This document shows positions 37,050-50,639 of a DNA stretch of 64,000 bases, piece after piece (position 1 is the stretch's first letter; every line of letters starts with the position of its first letter). The notes under the pieces are model-generated. The model had not been told where the DNA came from. It saw only the letters and a list, made by a program, of their open reading frames with translations, and searched no databases. The position numbers and the translations under genes were made by a program. The stretch comes from Cenococcum geophilum 1.58 (taxonomy: Eukaryota > Ascomycota > Dothideomycetes > Gloniales > Gloniaceae), in NCBI GenBank assembly GCA_001692895.1, contig KV748183.1, positions 372,001-436,000 of the forward strand. The letters run 5' to 3'.

Positions 37050-39778
37050 GAGCTTATCTATTCTATATCCAATTTAATCTATTTACTCTTTTCGCGAGAT
37101 TTCTTTATAGGTCGCGATAACACCATAATATTAGAGCGCTTTTTATAACTTGTAGATTGTAGACCTTAGTCCTAATATTCTTTTAAAATATCTTTGTAAT
37201 AATTAAGGTAATCCTCTAATTTCTATATAGAGTCCTTAACAGGCCAGCCTAGCTATTTAGCTTTATATTAAAGCTTATTTTTAATAGACTTATAGCGTAG
37301 TATAGCTTTAATCTTCTACCGCTTACTAAAGTCTCTACTACTCTTAAGCATTTTGAAAGCTCTACTTTATATACTTCTATTACTTCTTCTATTCCTAAAG
37401 GTATCCTTATACTCTTTAGTGGATGTCCTTAAACTTTCTGGTAGAATCCTATAACCAATTATGCGGCCTTAGCTAGTAATTATTAGGTATACTATTAAAC
37501 CTAAATAATTAGACGCTATAGGCAATCTAGATTAGTGCATACTTATATAATACGTATTACTTTAAATTATAAGCGTACTCTATATCCGGAAGTAGCTTAT
37601 ACTAGTTATCTTGCTAGTAGTTTAAATATATTTATAAGTAAAACTCCAGTTCCTAGTTCTAGCGTTCTATTTACCCGTCCATTTATAGATAAAAAGCTAT
37701 ACTAAAATAGTGGTCTATTTTTAAATAAAAGTATAGATCTAACTAGTGCTAGCTTATAAAGACGCTGCCCCTATTAATAATAATAGAGTGCGGCTAATCT
37801 ACTTTAAGAAAGCATTTCTCCTTAATTAGGCTGGTAAGCGCTTATATATTAATCGTCTTATTAATAGAAAGGTATTAGATGTACTTTAAAAACCTATTAA
37901 TAAGTATAAGGACTAAATTATATGTTCATCCTTAGCCATCTTTAAATAGCGGGAGATCCGTAATAAAGTTTATAGCATAATATCGCTATGGCTTACTAGC
38001 GGGGGGAACTAATTTAAGTAGACCTTATAGCTTGTGCCTATAGATTTTATATACTTAATACTTCTTATAATAGCTAATATACTCCTTTACTTCCTAATTA
38101 AGCCTTAGCCAATAGTATTTACGCTAAAGTAATTCTACTATTTTTACTTAACTATAGTGGCCGTCTAGAGGATTATTGTAATTCTTTATAAGAATCTTCT
38201 GTTGTAGATTTACTTCTTATAGCACCTAAACTTTACTACCTTTATGTAGTAGGCCTATTAGGTCTAATTCCTAATAGTAGCGCCTAGTAGCTTCCTTTCC
38301 GTTACGTTTCTAGTCTACTTTCGTATTAAGGATGGCATAAAAAGCGTCCCTCCATTATACCTTATAGATAAAGTCTATTAACCTTTTAGATAGTTTCTAG
38401 GTAAAAGCTGTTTAATCCTATACTGCTCTAAGTATAAGACTAGATAGTACTATAGATCTTATAACTCTTTAATACGCGTACGTTAGGAAGGCCGCTATAA
38501 GGTTAAAGTTCTTTAGTTATTATAGGGCTCCAAGTTCTAATTACTCTATAACTTCGCTATTAGTTTAAGGGGATAGCTTAGTAATTAGAGATAGTGTATT
38601 ACTAGGTTTTAAGAATATATTAGGGACGTCCTGTTTAGGTATATTTAGACTCTTATTAGTAACGGACCGGGTACTAGCCGGAACGTTAGTGGAAACTAAT
38701 AGGGCTTATACTACCTAAGACTTAGTATATAGAGCTATAGGTCCTTAAGTATCTTATACCCGGAGCTTATTCTATAATATAGGGAGTAAGATATCTATTA
38801 TCTATTTTCCTTCTCCTATTTTAAAGCCTTTGGTATAATCTGGCCGTTATAACGGTCTATTAGTAGGGTTGTTTTCCCCTAGCTTATATTTAATCTTAAA
38901 ATTAAATCACGCGAGCTCCTCTACCTATTTAGCTTATTAAGGTATAAGCTCCTTTATAATTATAAAGTAGTGTAAATTGTAATAATTTAAGAGTTTATAA
39001 GTAGTATAGCTCGCGTACTTAAGGTAATATCGCCGCTGTTTAAAGCAGTTCACTATAGCCAGTAGTTCCTTATTATGGGTATAATACCTAACTTTAGGCC
39101 CCTAGAATTTTCTACTATAGAATACTACTAGTTTTTAATAGAGCTAGGTAGCGTCTAGATGCCTATTAGGTTACAGCAGGATACTAATAAGGGTAAAATT
39201 TAATATATTAGTAAGTATTATTAATAGCTAATCTAGGTTAAAATACCGTAGCAATAGAGCTTTTATAAACTTTGTATAAAGTTCCTAAAAGGCCTTCTAA
39301 ACATTTTTAGGCTATAACTATAGTTTATACTATTTACTTAGTCCCTTCTTAGTTTTCTTCCTTTCTACCTTTAAGCTTTTTACTCCTTGGGTTAGGTCTT
39401 AGGAAGCTTCTATAATATAATTAAATAGGTATTAGGTAACGTCTAAGTATTTATAAATAAAGCGCCTATAGAAATTGGCAAAGCCTAGAAATACTTAAAT
39501 ATCCTAATAGCTCTCTAGCTCTGGCCACTCCTAAATTATCTACACCCGTACTAGGTCTATAATTATACCTATAGGCGTTATAATATAACCTAGAAACTTA
39601 ACCTGCTTAGTATTAAAGATATACTTTAACGCCTTAGCGTAGAGGCCCTAATTATTTAAACGTTCCAGCACTTTGCAGATATATTACTTATACTAATCCT
39701 CGTCTTCTAAGTAGATTAGGATATTATCTAAATAGATAATATATATGCGGTTAACTAGTCCCCCCAAGGCTTTATAAA
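37050..39778 (-). mobile_element. Gypsy fossil H: RT, RNase H, integrase and chromodomain part
   Basis: Minus-strand Ty3/Gypsy fossil (Metavirus-like order). From high to low coordinates: the second half of RT with the YLDDIL-type active site (about 39,700-39,745), RNase H (about 39,030-39,200; words matching YFSRKLQGPELRYPTHDKEL), integrase zinc region (about 38,080-38,200), integrase core (about 37,550-38,050), and a chromodomain-like segment (about 37,160-37,330). Chromodomains are typical of fungal chromoviruses. The N-terminal half of RT lies beyond the insertion of Copia A, at 63,237 onward. The 3' LTR was not located. It is heavily broken, with dozens of breaks, and is the oldest layer of the nest together with G. 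Confidence 0.8.
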
Positions 39779-39944
39779 TGTCAGGAATAAGGCAAGCGGT
39801 TATTACGTAACTCCGCGGCACTAGTATAGCGAGGAGTCTTAGGCTTCTTGCCCTTCCTTATTCTAATTAATAAGCTTTATTAACCAACATCACTATAACC
39901 TACTTAAGTAGTTATTATTAGTAAGTCACCCTATATAACTAATA
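39779..39944 (+). repeat. 5' LTR of Copia A
   Basis: 166 bp, paired with 63,071-63,236. It contains a short hairpin around GAGTCTTAGGCT. Immediately downstream is the sequence CTGATTAGTGGTTAA, conserved in all three Copia copies and the likely primer-binding region; the tRNA was not identified. Confidence 0.88.
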
Positions 39945-41066
39945 CTGATTAGTGGTTAAATATATAGTTAACTATAGAGCAGCTAGGTTTTTAAATAGAA
40001 GAGATAGTCTTATATAGGGGTACTATATACGCTTATATGGAATGGATCCTAGCAATACTATACTACCTTAAACTTGCGGAAAACTAGTAATAGAAGTGTT
40101 ACTAAGTACTAGAAGATACTAAGTTGCGTCTATTATATAGAACAACCGCGTTTACAAAGATTTAGTTAAGTACTTTAGGTTAGAAGTGTTACTAAACCTA
40201 AGGTCCTAAGTTAACGTCTAAAACGCGTTAAACAACTACCTTAATACCTTCTATGTACCTTCGCAGACTATAGAATTACGATTACTACCTAATTACACGT
40301 TAAACAGCCTTTAAAAATAGCTATTATGGCGTTAACTTACCTAAAGAAGTACGAGGACGATATTAATCCAGAGATATAAAATACCGATATAACTAGCCTT
40401 AAAGATATTAAGCAGCAAGACTTAAACGGATTCTTATTACACTGCATAGCATACTATAAAGACAGTAAATACAATAATACTATACTATGGTGCTGTGTAA
40501 GGGAGGACTTTATTAGATAGATAAAGGGAATATAAACTCCTATAAAGAAGGATATTATATAAGACTTCCGTAACTTCTTATAGAAGTATAGAGTCTTTAT
40601 ACCTATAGATAGGGGTACTATTAGAGATAATATTTAGGAGTAGGTTATTAATATAAAAGAAGAGTATAAATAGACTTTATAAGAGATTAAGCACCAACTA
40701 TATACTATAAGGAAGCTTAACTTACGATAGAATTTAAGCAATACACCTCTAGAGACGAATCTACTTTTACCTTTAACTCCTCTGTATCCAATTTAACCTA
40801 TAACTTTAATATTAGATACTATACCCCAATAAGAGCAGGCACAGGATCCTATTATTTCGCGATTTAATAACCCTTAGACTCTACTAACTAGACCTACGTC
40901 CCTACTATATCCTATAATACAACTTCTACTTCCTTTATCTTAATCTTAAATTAGATGTAGTTTAAAATTGCTTATAGAGCTTACGAAGCTCTACTTAGAT
41001 TAAAAAAAGAAGTTTAGCGGGGAATTATATAATATTCTTAATTTAAAACTATATATCTTCTATAAC

Positions 41067-41267
41067 TGTTAGTAATATAAGGTAATATTATATATCTACA
41101 AGTTGTAGGTAGTATAATAATTATTATTCTATATCTCTCTTCCTTAAGGAAGGGCGAGGAGCTTAGGGCTCCTCGCTACGCTAGCGCCACGGCAATATAT
41201 AACGGCAACTTGCCTTACGTGACGGCAACTTGCCTCGTATAACGGCAACTTACCTATATTCCTAACA
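41067..41267 (-). repeat. 3' LTR of Copia C
   Basis: 201 bp. It contains a 9-bp-stem hairpin (41,154-41,176: GCGAGGAGC / GCTCCTCGC, loop TTAGG) and three tandem copies of a TAACGGCAACTTGCC-like unit at about 41,195-41,260. Confidence 0.88.
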
Positions 41268-44200
41268 CTAATAACTCTTTTTTTACGGTTGCTATCTATA
41301 TATATATATACCGCTTAACTAGCGTAATAAATATTAATTCTCCTTACTTACTATTACCGTTATAATATAAGTCTCGCTGTCCTAATATTTACCTCTTAGT
41401 ACGTAGTGCTTTCTTACTTAGAAGTCGTAGGTAGATATCTTATTAGAAGGGCCGCTAAGGCGCTAGTAGTAAGCAAGCTAATAGCAATTTTCTATCCTAG
41501 GGATGGAAAATCCTAATTAGCTAGTTTAAGTTAGGGTCTATAGAATATTATACTCCTACTCCCTTTTAACCTAACCTTTAACTTATATATATAGAGTATT
41601 TATATTAATAAACGTCTCTAGTACCTTATTTAGGTTTGCCTTTATTATTATATCTACTAGGTTATCTTAGCCATTAATTTATTAAATCTTAAAGAGTTTT
41701 TAACGCTTATAGGATTATTAAAGTGTTATAATATCAATTATAAGGCGCTTTTCCTTTATAGTACTAAGCTTAACTAAATACTTATAGAGGGAATATAAGT
41801 TAGTACACACAATTATAGGGATAATAGGAAGTTTAAGTTAATCTATAATTATCTTTAGGGTAGTTCTAATTGTAATTACTATATTAACTCCGCTAACCAT
41901 TCTATATATCTCTAATACTAAAACGCTTTAAGTAACACGCTTATTCTTAGTTAAGCTCTAATAGATAAGATTACTATAAATTATAAAGTTATTCTCTCTA
42001 GTAGATTTATTTGTGATAATAATCTTATATCCTAGCTAGAAGCTAAAATCTTTATTATTTATAAATAATCTATTAATAAATATAAAAAGCTTAGCGGTAG
42101 GAAGATTAATAGGCCTATAAAGTAATCCCTAATTAAAATGGTTTATTTGCTAGGAAAGACACTTATTTAGGGTAAGGATATTATCCTTAATTAGTTCCTA
42201 GTATTAAGCGGCAATAAAGAGATTAAATAAAGCCTTAGGTTAATAGATAAAAGTAATATAAGCTTTATAAGCACATTACTCCATATATTTTTACTTTAGA
42301 GAATTAATATTAATAACATCAATTTTTTACCTTAACCCTTCTAGCGTAAGGCAATAGAATTTTCATTTAGGGAGAGGATGCATCCATTAAAGAGTAATAG
42401 TATTATTAAATTAAGCTTTTCTTTTAGCTTTATTATATAATTCGCCTTTACTAGCTTATTTTCTTTAAGAGCTAAGAATTGGTCGTCTTCTAAAATAATT
42501 ATATTATTAGTTTATATGCCGATAATTCTAAATAGAGTTCCTATAGTTATAATAAGGAAGCAGGGGTTAAATATAGAAGTAGTTATTAAAGGCTTCTCTT
42601 CATAGTGCTTACTATAAATAGCCCACTAATAGGTCCCTACCTCTGCAATTCTATATAATAGCTTAAGTATAACCATAATCGTATCTTTAGGATATTAGTG
42701 GCGAATTTACTCTAGAAGGTATACTAATATTAAGCACTAAAGGTACGTCTCTAATTGGGTATAGGCTTAAGTAATATCTCGCAAATAGACCGCCATTTTA
42801 TTCTTTATTAGGGAGGGAGCTAGTGCAATAATAACTTACTAACTAGCTCGTTAAATTATAGGAGATTGCGTAAGAATTATCTGCTTGCTATTATTGTTAT
42901 AGCCTTAAATAATAAGCCTTAATTTCTTAAATAGGGTATTAATAGCTTTGCCCTTAATCTTATTAACTATTCTTAACTTAAAGATGCGAACTTTATTAAA
43001 CTTAGTAGGGTTATACTTCTTAAATTTAAAAACTCCTCTTATAATAAGACTATTAATCTCCTACTTATTAGATGCTTAGAATAGAGCTCCTAGGGTTATA
43101 ATATAACTTTCCTTTTAGAGCTATTTTATAAGCTTAAAGTTAGCCTTCTCCTTAGTTATTATAAAGGCTATTACTAACTTTATTCCATTCTTAATAGCGG
43201 CAATAAATTACTTTTTAAAATTAATAAGATGTTAGTAATTTCGTAATTTTTTTAGGCGGCCTTTACCGCGTCATAGTTGCAGAACCTCTACTACAATTAT
43301 ATTAAAATTGTAGTCGCCTTCTAGAGCATATTAATTATAGTTTTCCTCTAAGGCATCCTATAAAGGCTTAAAACTATTATCTTTATAGTAAGGCTTAATA
43401 ATAGTTAAATAGAATTAAGTAGGTCTATAAGGCATCTAAATAATATAAGTTTAACCATTAATTATAATAAGTTAATATAGGCCTAACTACCCTCTCTTTT
43501 TACGCTATACGCGTACCTTAGACTAGAGTAGTAGATTAAGTATAGTTAAGGTATTTAGGCTATTTCTTATTTCTAGTATATTATTAACCTAGCGTATAGC
43601 GTAGAGACGTTATACCTTCTTTATTACCTTATAAATAGCCTTAGCTTATTATATAATAGAAGGAAATAGTAAAGAATTATTAGTTATTTAAGGGTAGGCG
43701 CTAAAGACTAGTAATATAGGTATAAGTCCATCTAGGCTAGCGGAATTATTAATGGCTTTAATAGCTATTTATAAGGTAAGTTTTTTACTAGCGTTCTTTA
43801 GTTCTAAAGAGATAATCTTATATATGCGGCGTAATAGCGTATAATATTGCTCTACTTTTTTTATACTATTATATACCTTAATAGTAACTTCCTTAACCTT
43901 AATTACTATTACCTTTATCTATTATTAAAACTCTATAGATAAAAAGTTCTTTCCTATATTATAGACAATTTAATTAGGGGGTCCTAAGTAGATATTAATC
44001 TAGTATAATTATAGGGTATCCTTTATATTCCTAGCTAATATATCCTTTAAAAAGCGTGCGGCTTAAAAGGAGGTTAAGAAGTTAATAACTTAAAGTACTA
44101 GCTTATCGCTAAGATATATAACGTTAATAATAATATAGAAGTTAAAGTTATAGTTATCTTTAAGGGTAAACTTAAATCGGCTAGGGGACTTCTGGTTTAT

Positions 44201-46807
44201 TTAGTAGTAATAGTAGTACTTTATACGGTATTTAATTACCTTAACCTTAACTTTATAGCCTACTTACTAAAAAACCCTAAGTAATTAATAAACGGATAGG
44301 TAGCCAAAACGACGGTATAGTTAGCGTAATTCTAACTTAGTTAAATAGCTTTAAGCAACGCTCTTTTCTAGTTAATAAAGGAGTAACTAGGGGTAACCCT
44401 ACTTGCGTATAATGGGTACCCAATTATTTCTTTAAATAAGTATATTTTTAAGGTTATTAAGCTTAATGCCTAATTTATCTATATTTTTAATATAAAATAG
44501 AAATAGAGTGTTTATAGGAATAATATAAAAAGTAATATACCCTAAGGGGGTTTAAACCCTAATTATACTAAGAGAGATTATAGTACCCTTACTAAAACAA
44601 ATTGTATATTAGCCTACCATTAAATAGTTAATTTAAATAGAGCTATTAAGCTACTAAAGGGCTTGAACTTAAGGTTCTCCTACTATAAATACTCCTACGG
44701 CTCTAGTATCTAGTATAATACTATAGAAGACGTTTACTAAGTATCTATTATTAAAGGAGAATATAGAACTCTCCCTTAGCTTATTAAAGATATCTAACTT
44801 TATAATAGAGTGGAGCGTAAATTAGTTATTAAAAACAGCAATAGTTTATATTATATTTACTTTACCATACTTAGTAAAGTATTAGTTAGGTAAGTAGGCC
44901 TTAATTTTTATATTTATAAGGAGCTATTTAGTCTTATTAACCTTACCCTTAAGATCTTCTACGCCTTTATATTAAACTAAGAAGCTTTAAAAGTAGGCTG
45001 TAGTAACCTTATAATTTCTAACGTTTTTTTTATACTTTAACGGAACTTATTATATACCTCCTTTTACTTATTAAGGGAGTGTCTAGTTAACTAGTAATTT
45101 AGCTTCTTACAAACGTAGCACTTTTTCTAGTAATTACTTCGAAATAAACCTCCATGAGGACCTTTATGATTGCCTTATAGTTAATATTAATTGTACCCTT
45201 TGCTATATTCCCTGCTACGGCCACGATATATTTAGTTAGTTTAGTTATAATTATATTAGTTGGGAATACTTAGTTAGGTAAAGTTTTTAGTATAAAACTA
45301 TTAAGATTCTTATATTTATATTATAGTACCTATAGCGGAGTATAGCTTAGTATATACTTCTTTAAATATATTTACAGGTTTATATAGCGCTAAATTGCAC
45401 TTAAAAACGCTATAATAAGCTAAGATAACCTAGTCCCTTAGGCTATTCTTATTTTAGTAAGTTTTGGTAAGGCTATATTAGATTTTCTAGAGTTTATTAA
45501 AGAGTAGTTAAAGGTACTCTAAACAAGTCTTTATTAAGTTAGAAGCGATAACTCTTTAAAATATAGTCTTTTACTATTTAGACATATAAAGCTAGCGATT
45601 CTTATTAGTTTTAAAGTGGGCTCTAGTAAGCTAAAGTATTATATTAAAGCTATAGTTTCTACCTACAATATAGTCGTAATAAAATATCGCTGTCCGTCCC
45701 TTTAATATAATAAAGAAAGCGTAATAGTACTAGTAGCCTTAAATTCTAACTTTATTGCAACAGTTATAAAAAACCTATAGTTTTGTTCCAAGTATATTAT
45801 ATAGTTCTCCTCTAAACTTCTTCTCTTTATCTAAATATACCTTTATTAGATTCGTGACTTCTTATAGTAGAGGCTTGCCGGTTAGCTAAGATAGAGGAAT
45901 TAAAGGCAGCGGAGGAGGTAGAGGAAGAGTACCTCTAGGTAGAAGGGTACCTCCTAGTACGAGAGTATCTCTAGGTAGGGGATTAGCGTTCTAGGGGTTT
46001 TAATATAAATTAAAGTTGCCTTTTAAAGAATATAGGTTGGTTTTAGGTTTCTGTAGTTAATATATAATCTTAGCTTCTATCTATACTAGTTCTTCTATAC
46101 CAATAATAATGGTCTAAATATTACTAGTAATTAAGTTACTGTTCTTAGTAACGTATACCCTATTCCTATATAGGAAGTCTTAAAAATCCTAAATAATATT
46201 AACGTTACTAAGTGCCTAGGTATTAGCAGTCCATCCTATAAAATCCTCCCTAAAATACTCCCATAGTTATAAATTGGCGTAGTATCTATTTCGGTAAAAT
46301 ATAATATAGTATAGGAGAAAGCCATTAACCCGTTTTACGGTATAAGTTATTATATTAAAGGCAAATTTATCCTAATCTTCATTAATAAGTTTCGCGTGCT
46401 TAGCTACTCCTAGTAGTAAGAAGTCTTTCCAGTTATTTAGAGTAGCCATATTTTCAGAGGAAGGGATATATTATTAGTATAGGGATTGTTATTTAGTACG
46501 CGTTTATAACAAAAATCTGTAATTATTGGGCTTAGGACTAGTTCTAGCCTTAAATTATAAGGACTTATAAAGCATATTGTTCTATATAATAGATATAAGA
46601 ATCTATAATCTAGGAGAGGCTTAGGACCAGTTCTAGCCTTTTAGATCCTTAGATTTATAAAAAAAGTTCTATTTAAGGTTTAGGACCAGTTCTAACCTTA
46701 AAAGACAGCTTCCTCTAGCATAAGTAGCACTAGTATAGTGGCTTATCTCTTCTTAGTGGAATACCTAGCTATTTTATAGTATAACAGTAAAGTTAACCAC
46801 TAATTAG

Positions 46808-47008
46808 TGTTGGTAATATAAGGTAATATTACGTATCTATAAGTTATAGGTAGTATAATAATTATTATTCTATATTTCTCTTCCTTAAGGAAGGGCGAGG
46901 AGCTTAGGGCTCCTTACTACGCTAGTGTCACGGCGACATATAACGGCAACTTGCCTTATATAACGGCAACTTACCTCGCATAACGGCAACTTGCCTATAT
47001 TTCCGACA
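46808..47008 (-). repeat. 5' LTR of Copia C
   Basis: 201 bp, paired with 41,067-41,267. It has the same hairpin region and threefold TAACGGCAACTTGCC repeat. The conserved primer-binding region lies just inside it, at about 46,785-46,807 (minus sense ACTAATTAGTGGTTAAC). Confidence 0.88.
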
Positions 47009-48732
47009 ATAACTATTGCTAAAAGATAGGAATAGAGTCTAATTAATACTATAACGCCTATTCTATTATGCTTAAGGGCTAAGCTAGTACCTTCTATTGT
47101 AATTATTTAGTAGGAAAAGGATATAATTTTAACCATATAATATACAAGTTAAGATACTATTTTAAAATTAGAATGGAGAGAGACTACTTTTTTAAGGATT
47201 ATTACTATAAACCTAGGTGTCCCCTAGCTTAATTATCTTTAAAAGCTCTTTAATTAACTTTAGATAATTTAGCGTAGTTTATCCAAATTATATTAAGAGG
47301 ATTTTAGCCTATATAATTAAGTTATTAGCGTATGCTAAGGTATTAGAGAATACAACCTTACTCTCTTTAATCCTATAAATACTTATAAAGGTATATATAC
47401 TTAATTAAGATCTTTTATTAGTACCGCTCTACACTCTTAAAAAGTATAGTAATTTAATGCCTAGCTTTAACCTACTTTAATTAACCCGCCTAACTACTAT
47501 AATTATAATTAGACTAATTAAATATATAGTGGCCGTAGTAGGCAATACAGTAAAGGGTATAATTAATAACTATAAGGTAAAGGTGGAGGTCCTTATAGAG
47601 GTTTATTTTGAAGTAATTACTAAAAGAAGTGCTACGTTTATAAGAAACTAAATTACTAGTTAACTAGGCATTCTTTTAATAAATAAAAGGAGGTATATAA
47701 TAAGTTTCGCCAGAGTATAAGAAATGTTAGAAATTATAAAGCTATTAGAGCCTACTTTTAAAGCTTCCTGGTTTAATATAAAGGCGTAAAAGATCTTAAG
47801 GGTAAGGTTAATAAGGCTAAATAGCTCCTTATAAATATAGAAATTAAGAACTACTTACCTAACTAATACTTTACTAAGTATAGTAAGGTAGATAGTATAT
47901 AAACCGTCGCTATTCTTAATAACTAATCTACGCTTTATTCTATTATAAAGTTAGACATCTTTAATAAGCTAAAGGAGAGCTTTATATTCTCCTTTAATAA
48001 TAGATACTTAGTAAATATCTTCTATAGTATTATACTAAATACTAGAGCTATAGGAGTATCTATAGTAAGAAAACCTTAAGTTTAAGCCCTTTAGTAGCTT
48101 AATAACTCTATTTAAATTAACTATTTAACGGTAGGCTAATATATAATTTATTTTAGCAAAGGTACTATAATCTTTTTTAGCACAATTAGGGTCTAAACCC
48201 CCTTAGGGTATATTACTTTCCACATTATTCCTATAAATACTCTATTTCTATTTTGCATTAAAGATATAAATAAATTAAGTATTAAGCTTAATAACCTTAA
48301 AAATATGCTTATATAGGGAGATAGTTAGGTACCTATTGTATATAAGTAGGGTTACCCTTAGTTACTCCTTTATTAACTAGAAAAGAGTATTACTTAAAGC
48401 TACTTAACTAAATTAGAGTTACGTTAATTATACTATTATTTTAGCCACCTATCTATTTATTAATTACTTAGGGTTTTTTAATAAGTAGGCTATAAAGTTA
48501 AGGTTAAGGCAATTAAGTATCTTATAAAGTACTACTATTACTATTAAATAAACTAAAAGTCCCCTAGCCGATTTAAGTTTACCCTTAAAGATAACTATAA
48601 CTTTAACTTCTATATTATTGTTAACGTTATATATCTTAGCGGCAAGTTAATACTCTAAGTTATTAACTTCTTAACCTCCTTTTAAGCCGTACGTTTTTTA
48701 AAGGATATATTAGCTAAGAATATATAAAATAC

Positions 48733-48985
48733 AACACTGAAAAGTCTAGAGCTCTTGCTGCACCCGGCTTAAAAAGACCAAAAACAACCACAAGAACCCT
48801 AAAAAACACATAGAGAATCCCCCTAAGATGTATGCATCGCAGGGGAGGCATACGTCAAACGATGGTGGTTTATACTCGCGCGCGCCCACTAAAACCACGC
48901 CTAGCAATAGCCCTCCATAATAAGAACAGGCGAATACTATATTATAAAGCGGAAAGACCTCTATTAAGAAGGCATCTAACAAAAT
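48733..48985. other. RIP-free 5' end of LINE-2
   Basis: Rich in intact CpA and TpG (CAAAAACAACCACAAG, CGCGCGCGCCCAC words), unlike the rest of the LINE and the flanking Copia DNA. A 78-codon open frame on the minus strand is probably a composition effect. The patch is likely the 5' UTR of LINE-2; see findings for why it may have escaped RIP. Confidence 0.65.
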
Positions 48986-49229
48986 ATAAAGCCTATTAGA
49001 CGTGTTTAGTATCTGCAGTTATAGGGGAGTAACCGTTAGCTATAATAAACTAATATAGCTAGTAGAATAGCTCCGCTAATCTAGCGTACCTTAGGCGCCT
49101 CTCTAGCAAACCCTTAACTAAATCCTCTAACGGCTAAGTAAAATTAAAAATAAATAAAACCCCTCTTTACCGGCGAACCGCACCTAGGCCGCTATAGCTA
49201 TGCCTCTATAGTATAGGGAGCCTACCCCC

Positions 49230-50560
49230 CTAAAGATAATATTTAGATATATAATTATAATATAACCAAATATAGAGAAAGTAGAGGGGCTTAGGGGATA
49301 ATTAGAAATAAAAGTCCTTATAGAAATTCATAAGGAGGTCTATAACGCCGTTGTAGTCTAATACCTTAGAAGCGGAGATATTAAAGTTACCTTAAGGGAC
49401 TAATAGGTAAAGGAACAAGCTATAAGGGCAAGGGATAGGCTAGGAGAACGTATTGGTATAAAAGTACTCTGTAAAGATTACCTAGTTAAAGTCCTAGCGG
49501 TTCCCCTAAGCCTTAGGGTAAAAAAGGGATACTAGGTGGATAATACGGCAACTATATATAAGATAGTAAAATAAACGGAACGCCTTATACTAGGACTTAA
49601 GATTACCCGAATTTAATAGCTTTAATAGGAAAATGCAAACTAATTATATAATAAGAATAATAAAAGAATATAAGGGTCGCCAGAAACTTACTAGGGAGAC
49701 GCTAGTTAAACGTATAGCTCCCTTATTATCAGCACATATATACTAGGAATGCAAAAACTCCTTATTTAAAAAGGTATTATTATAAATGGCCTTATATATA
49801 ACGCAAGGCTCTATAACTATAAACTCCACCTAAAATAATGCTACCGCTACGTATAATGGGGATATACCTAATCCATATGCGCAGTATAGGTGTGCTACGG
49901 CCACTATACAGGCCCCTATAATATAAAAAACTGCTTAAATTAAGACTAAATAAAATGCGTAAACTGCCACCAAAGCATATATAAGGCGTAGGAGAGAGGA
50001 GACTGTATTAAATATAGGAGATGGAAGGTAAGGGCTTAATAGCTGCGGGAATAACTACACGCTAGGTTATATAAATAGAAATAATAGGCGATAAGCTAGG
50101 GGGGCGCAGGTGCCTTTCTAGTATTTCCTACCTTTAATACTAGGGGGCTAGGCTAGCTATCCCAAGCTTTAATAAGCCAGAAGTGTTACTATGCGATATT
50201 ACTAGACTATATAGGGATATAAGGGTTATAGGGGACATAAGGGAGAGGACGCTCTATAGGAAGACTATTATAGACAGCTATAGCAAGCTTAAGACTAGGA
50301 TAATTAAGAATTAGACTTAACGCGGTAAATATAACATTTATAGCCGACTTTTAAAGGGTATATAGCTAACTAGTAAGAATAGGGGAGGAACCGGAGATAA
50401 TAATAGATTTAGATATAGAAGCGCTACTAGGAATATAAGATACGGAAATAAAAAGCTCTATATAAAATAAGTAGTAACTAGGATGCAGATATAAGAGACA
50501 AAAGCCCTAAATATCGTAGAGAAAGTAAAAATAAAGGAAGCGAGGAATAAAGGAGAGGCG
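49230..50560 (+). pseudogene. LINE-2 ORF1, gag-like protein relic
   Basis: A plus-strand frame with many TAA/TAG codons. Limits are approximate, as no start codon can be defended. At about 49,860-50,010 there is a row of degenerate zinc knuckles: a C-x2-x-x4-x-x4-C block in which one Cys and the His now read Tyr, a second block ending KNC, and a KCVNCHQ block of the CX2C type. This matches the C-terminal location of knuckles in fungal LINE ORF1. Downstream, about 50,100-50,560 is Lys/Glu-rich. Presumed role: binding of the element RNA. Inactive. Confidence 0.65.
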
Positions 50561-50639
50561 AAGGACCCCCGCCAGGGGTCCGCCACCTATCCATTATATA
50601 GTATAACTATGGTAATATAAACCACCGTCTTATAAGGCC

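Larger units (their letters stand above)
41067..47008 (-). mobile_element. Copia C: Ty1/Copia fossil inserted in Copia A gag
   Basis: 5.94 kb, minus strand, flanked by perfect 5-bp duplications ATAAC (41,062-41,066 and 47,009-47,013). LTRs of 201 bp lie at 41,067-41,267 (3') and 46,808-47,008 (5'). In minus sense the order is gag (about 46,780-45,700), integrase (about 45,100-43,500), RT (about 43,250-42,350) and RNase H (about 42,300-41,750), each recognised by alignment to Copia B. The LTRs differ at about 20 sites, all transitions, intermediate between A and B. It is inserted in A, so younger than A. It is broken, with dozens of breaks. Confidence 0.9.

Noticed and set aside
48746-48982. 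78-codon minus-strand frame with Cys/Gly/Leu-rich product
   Set aside because: Lies antisense in the presumed LINE-2 5' UTR; openness is explained by the unmutated, GC-rich composition.
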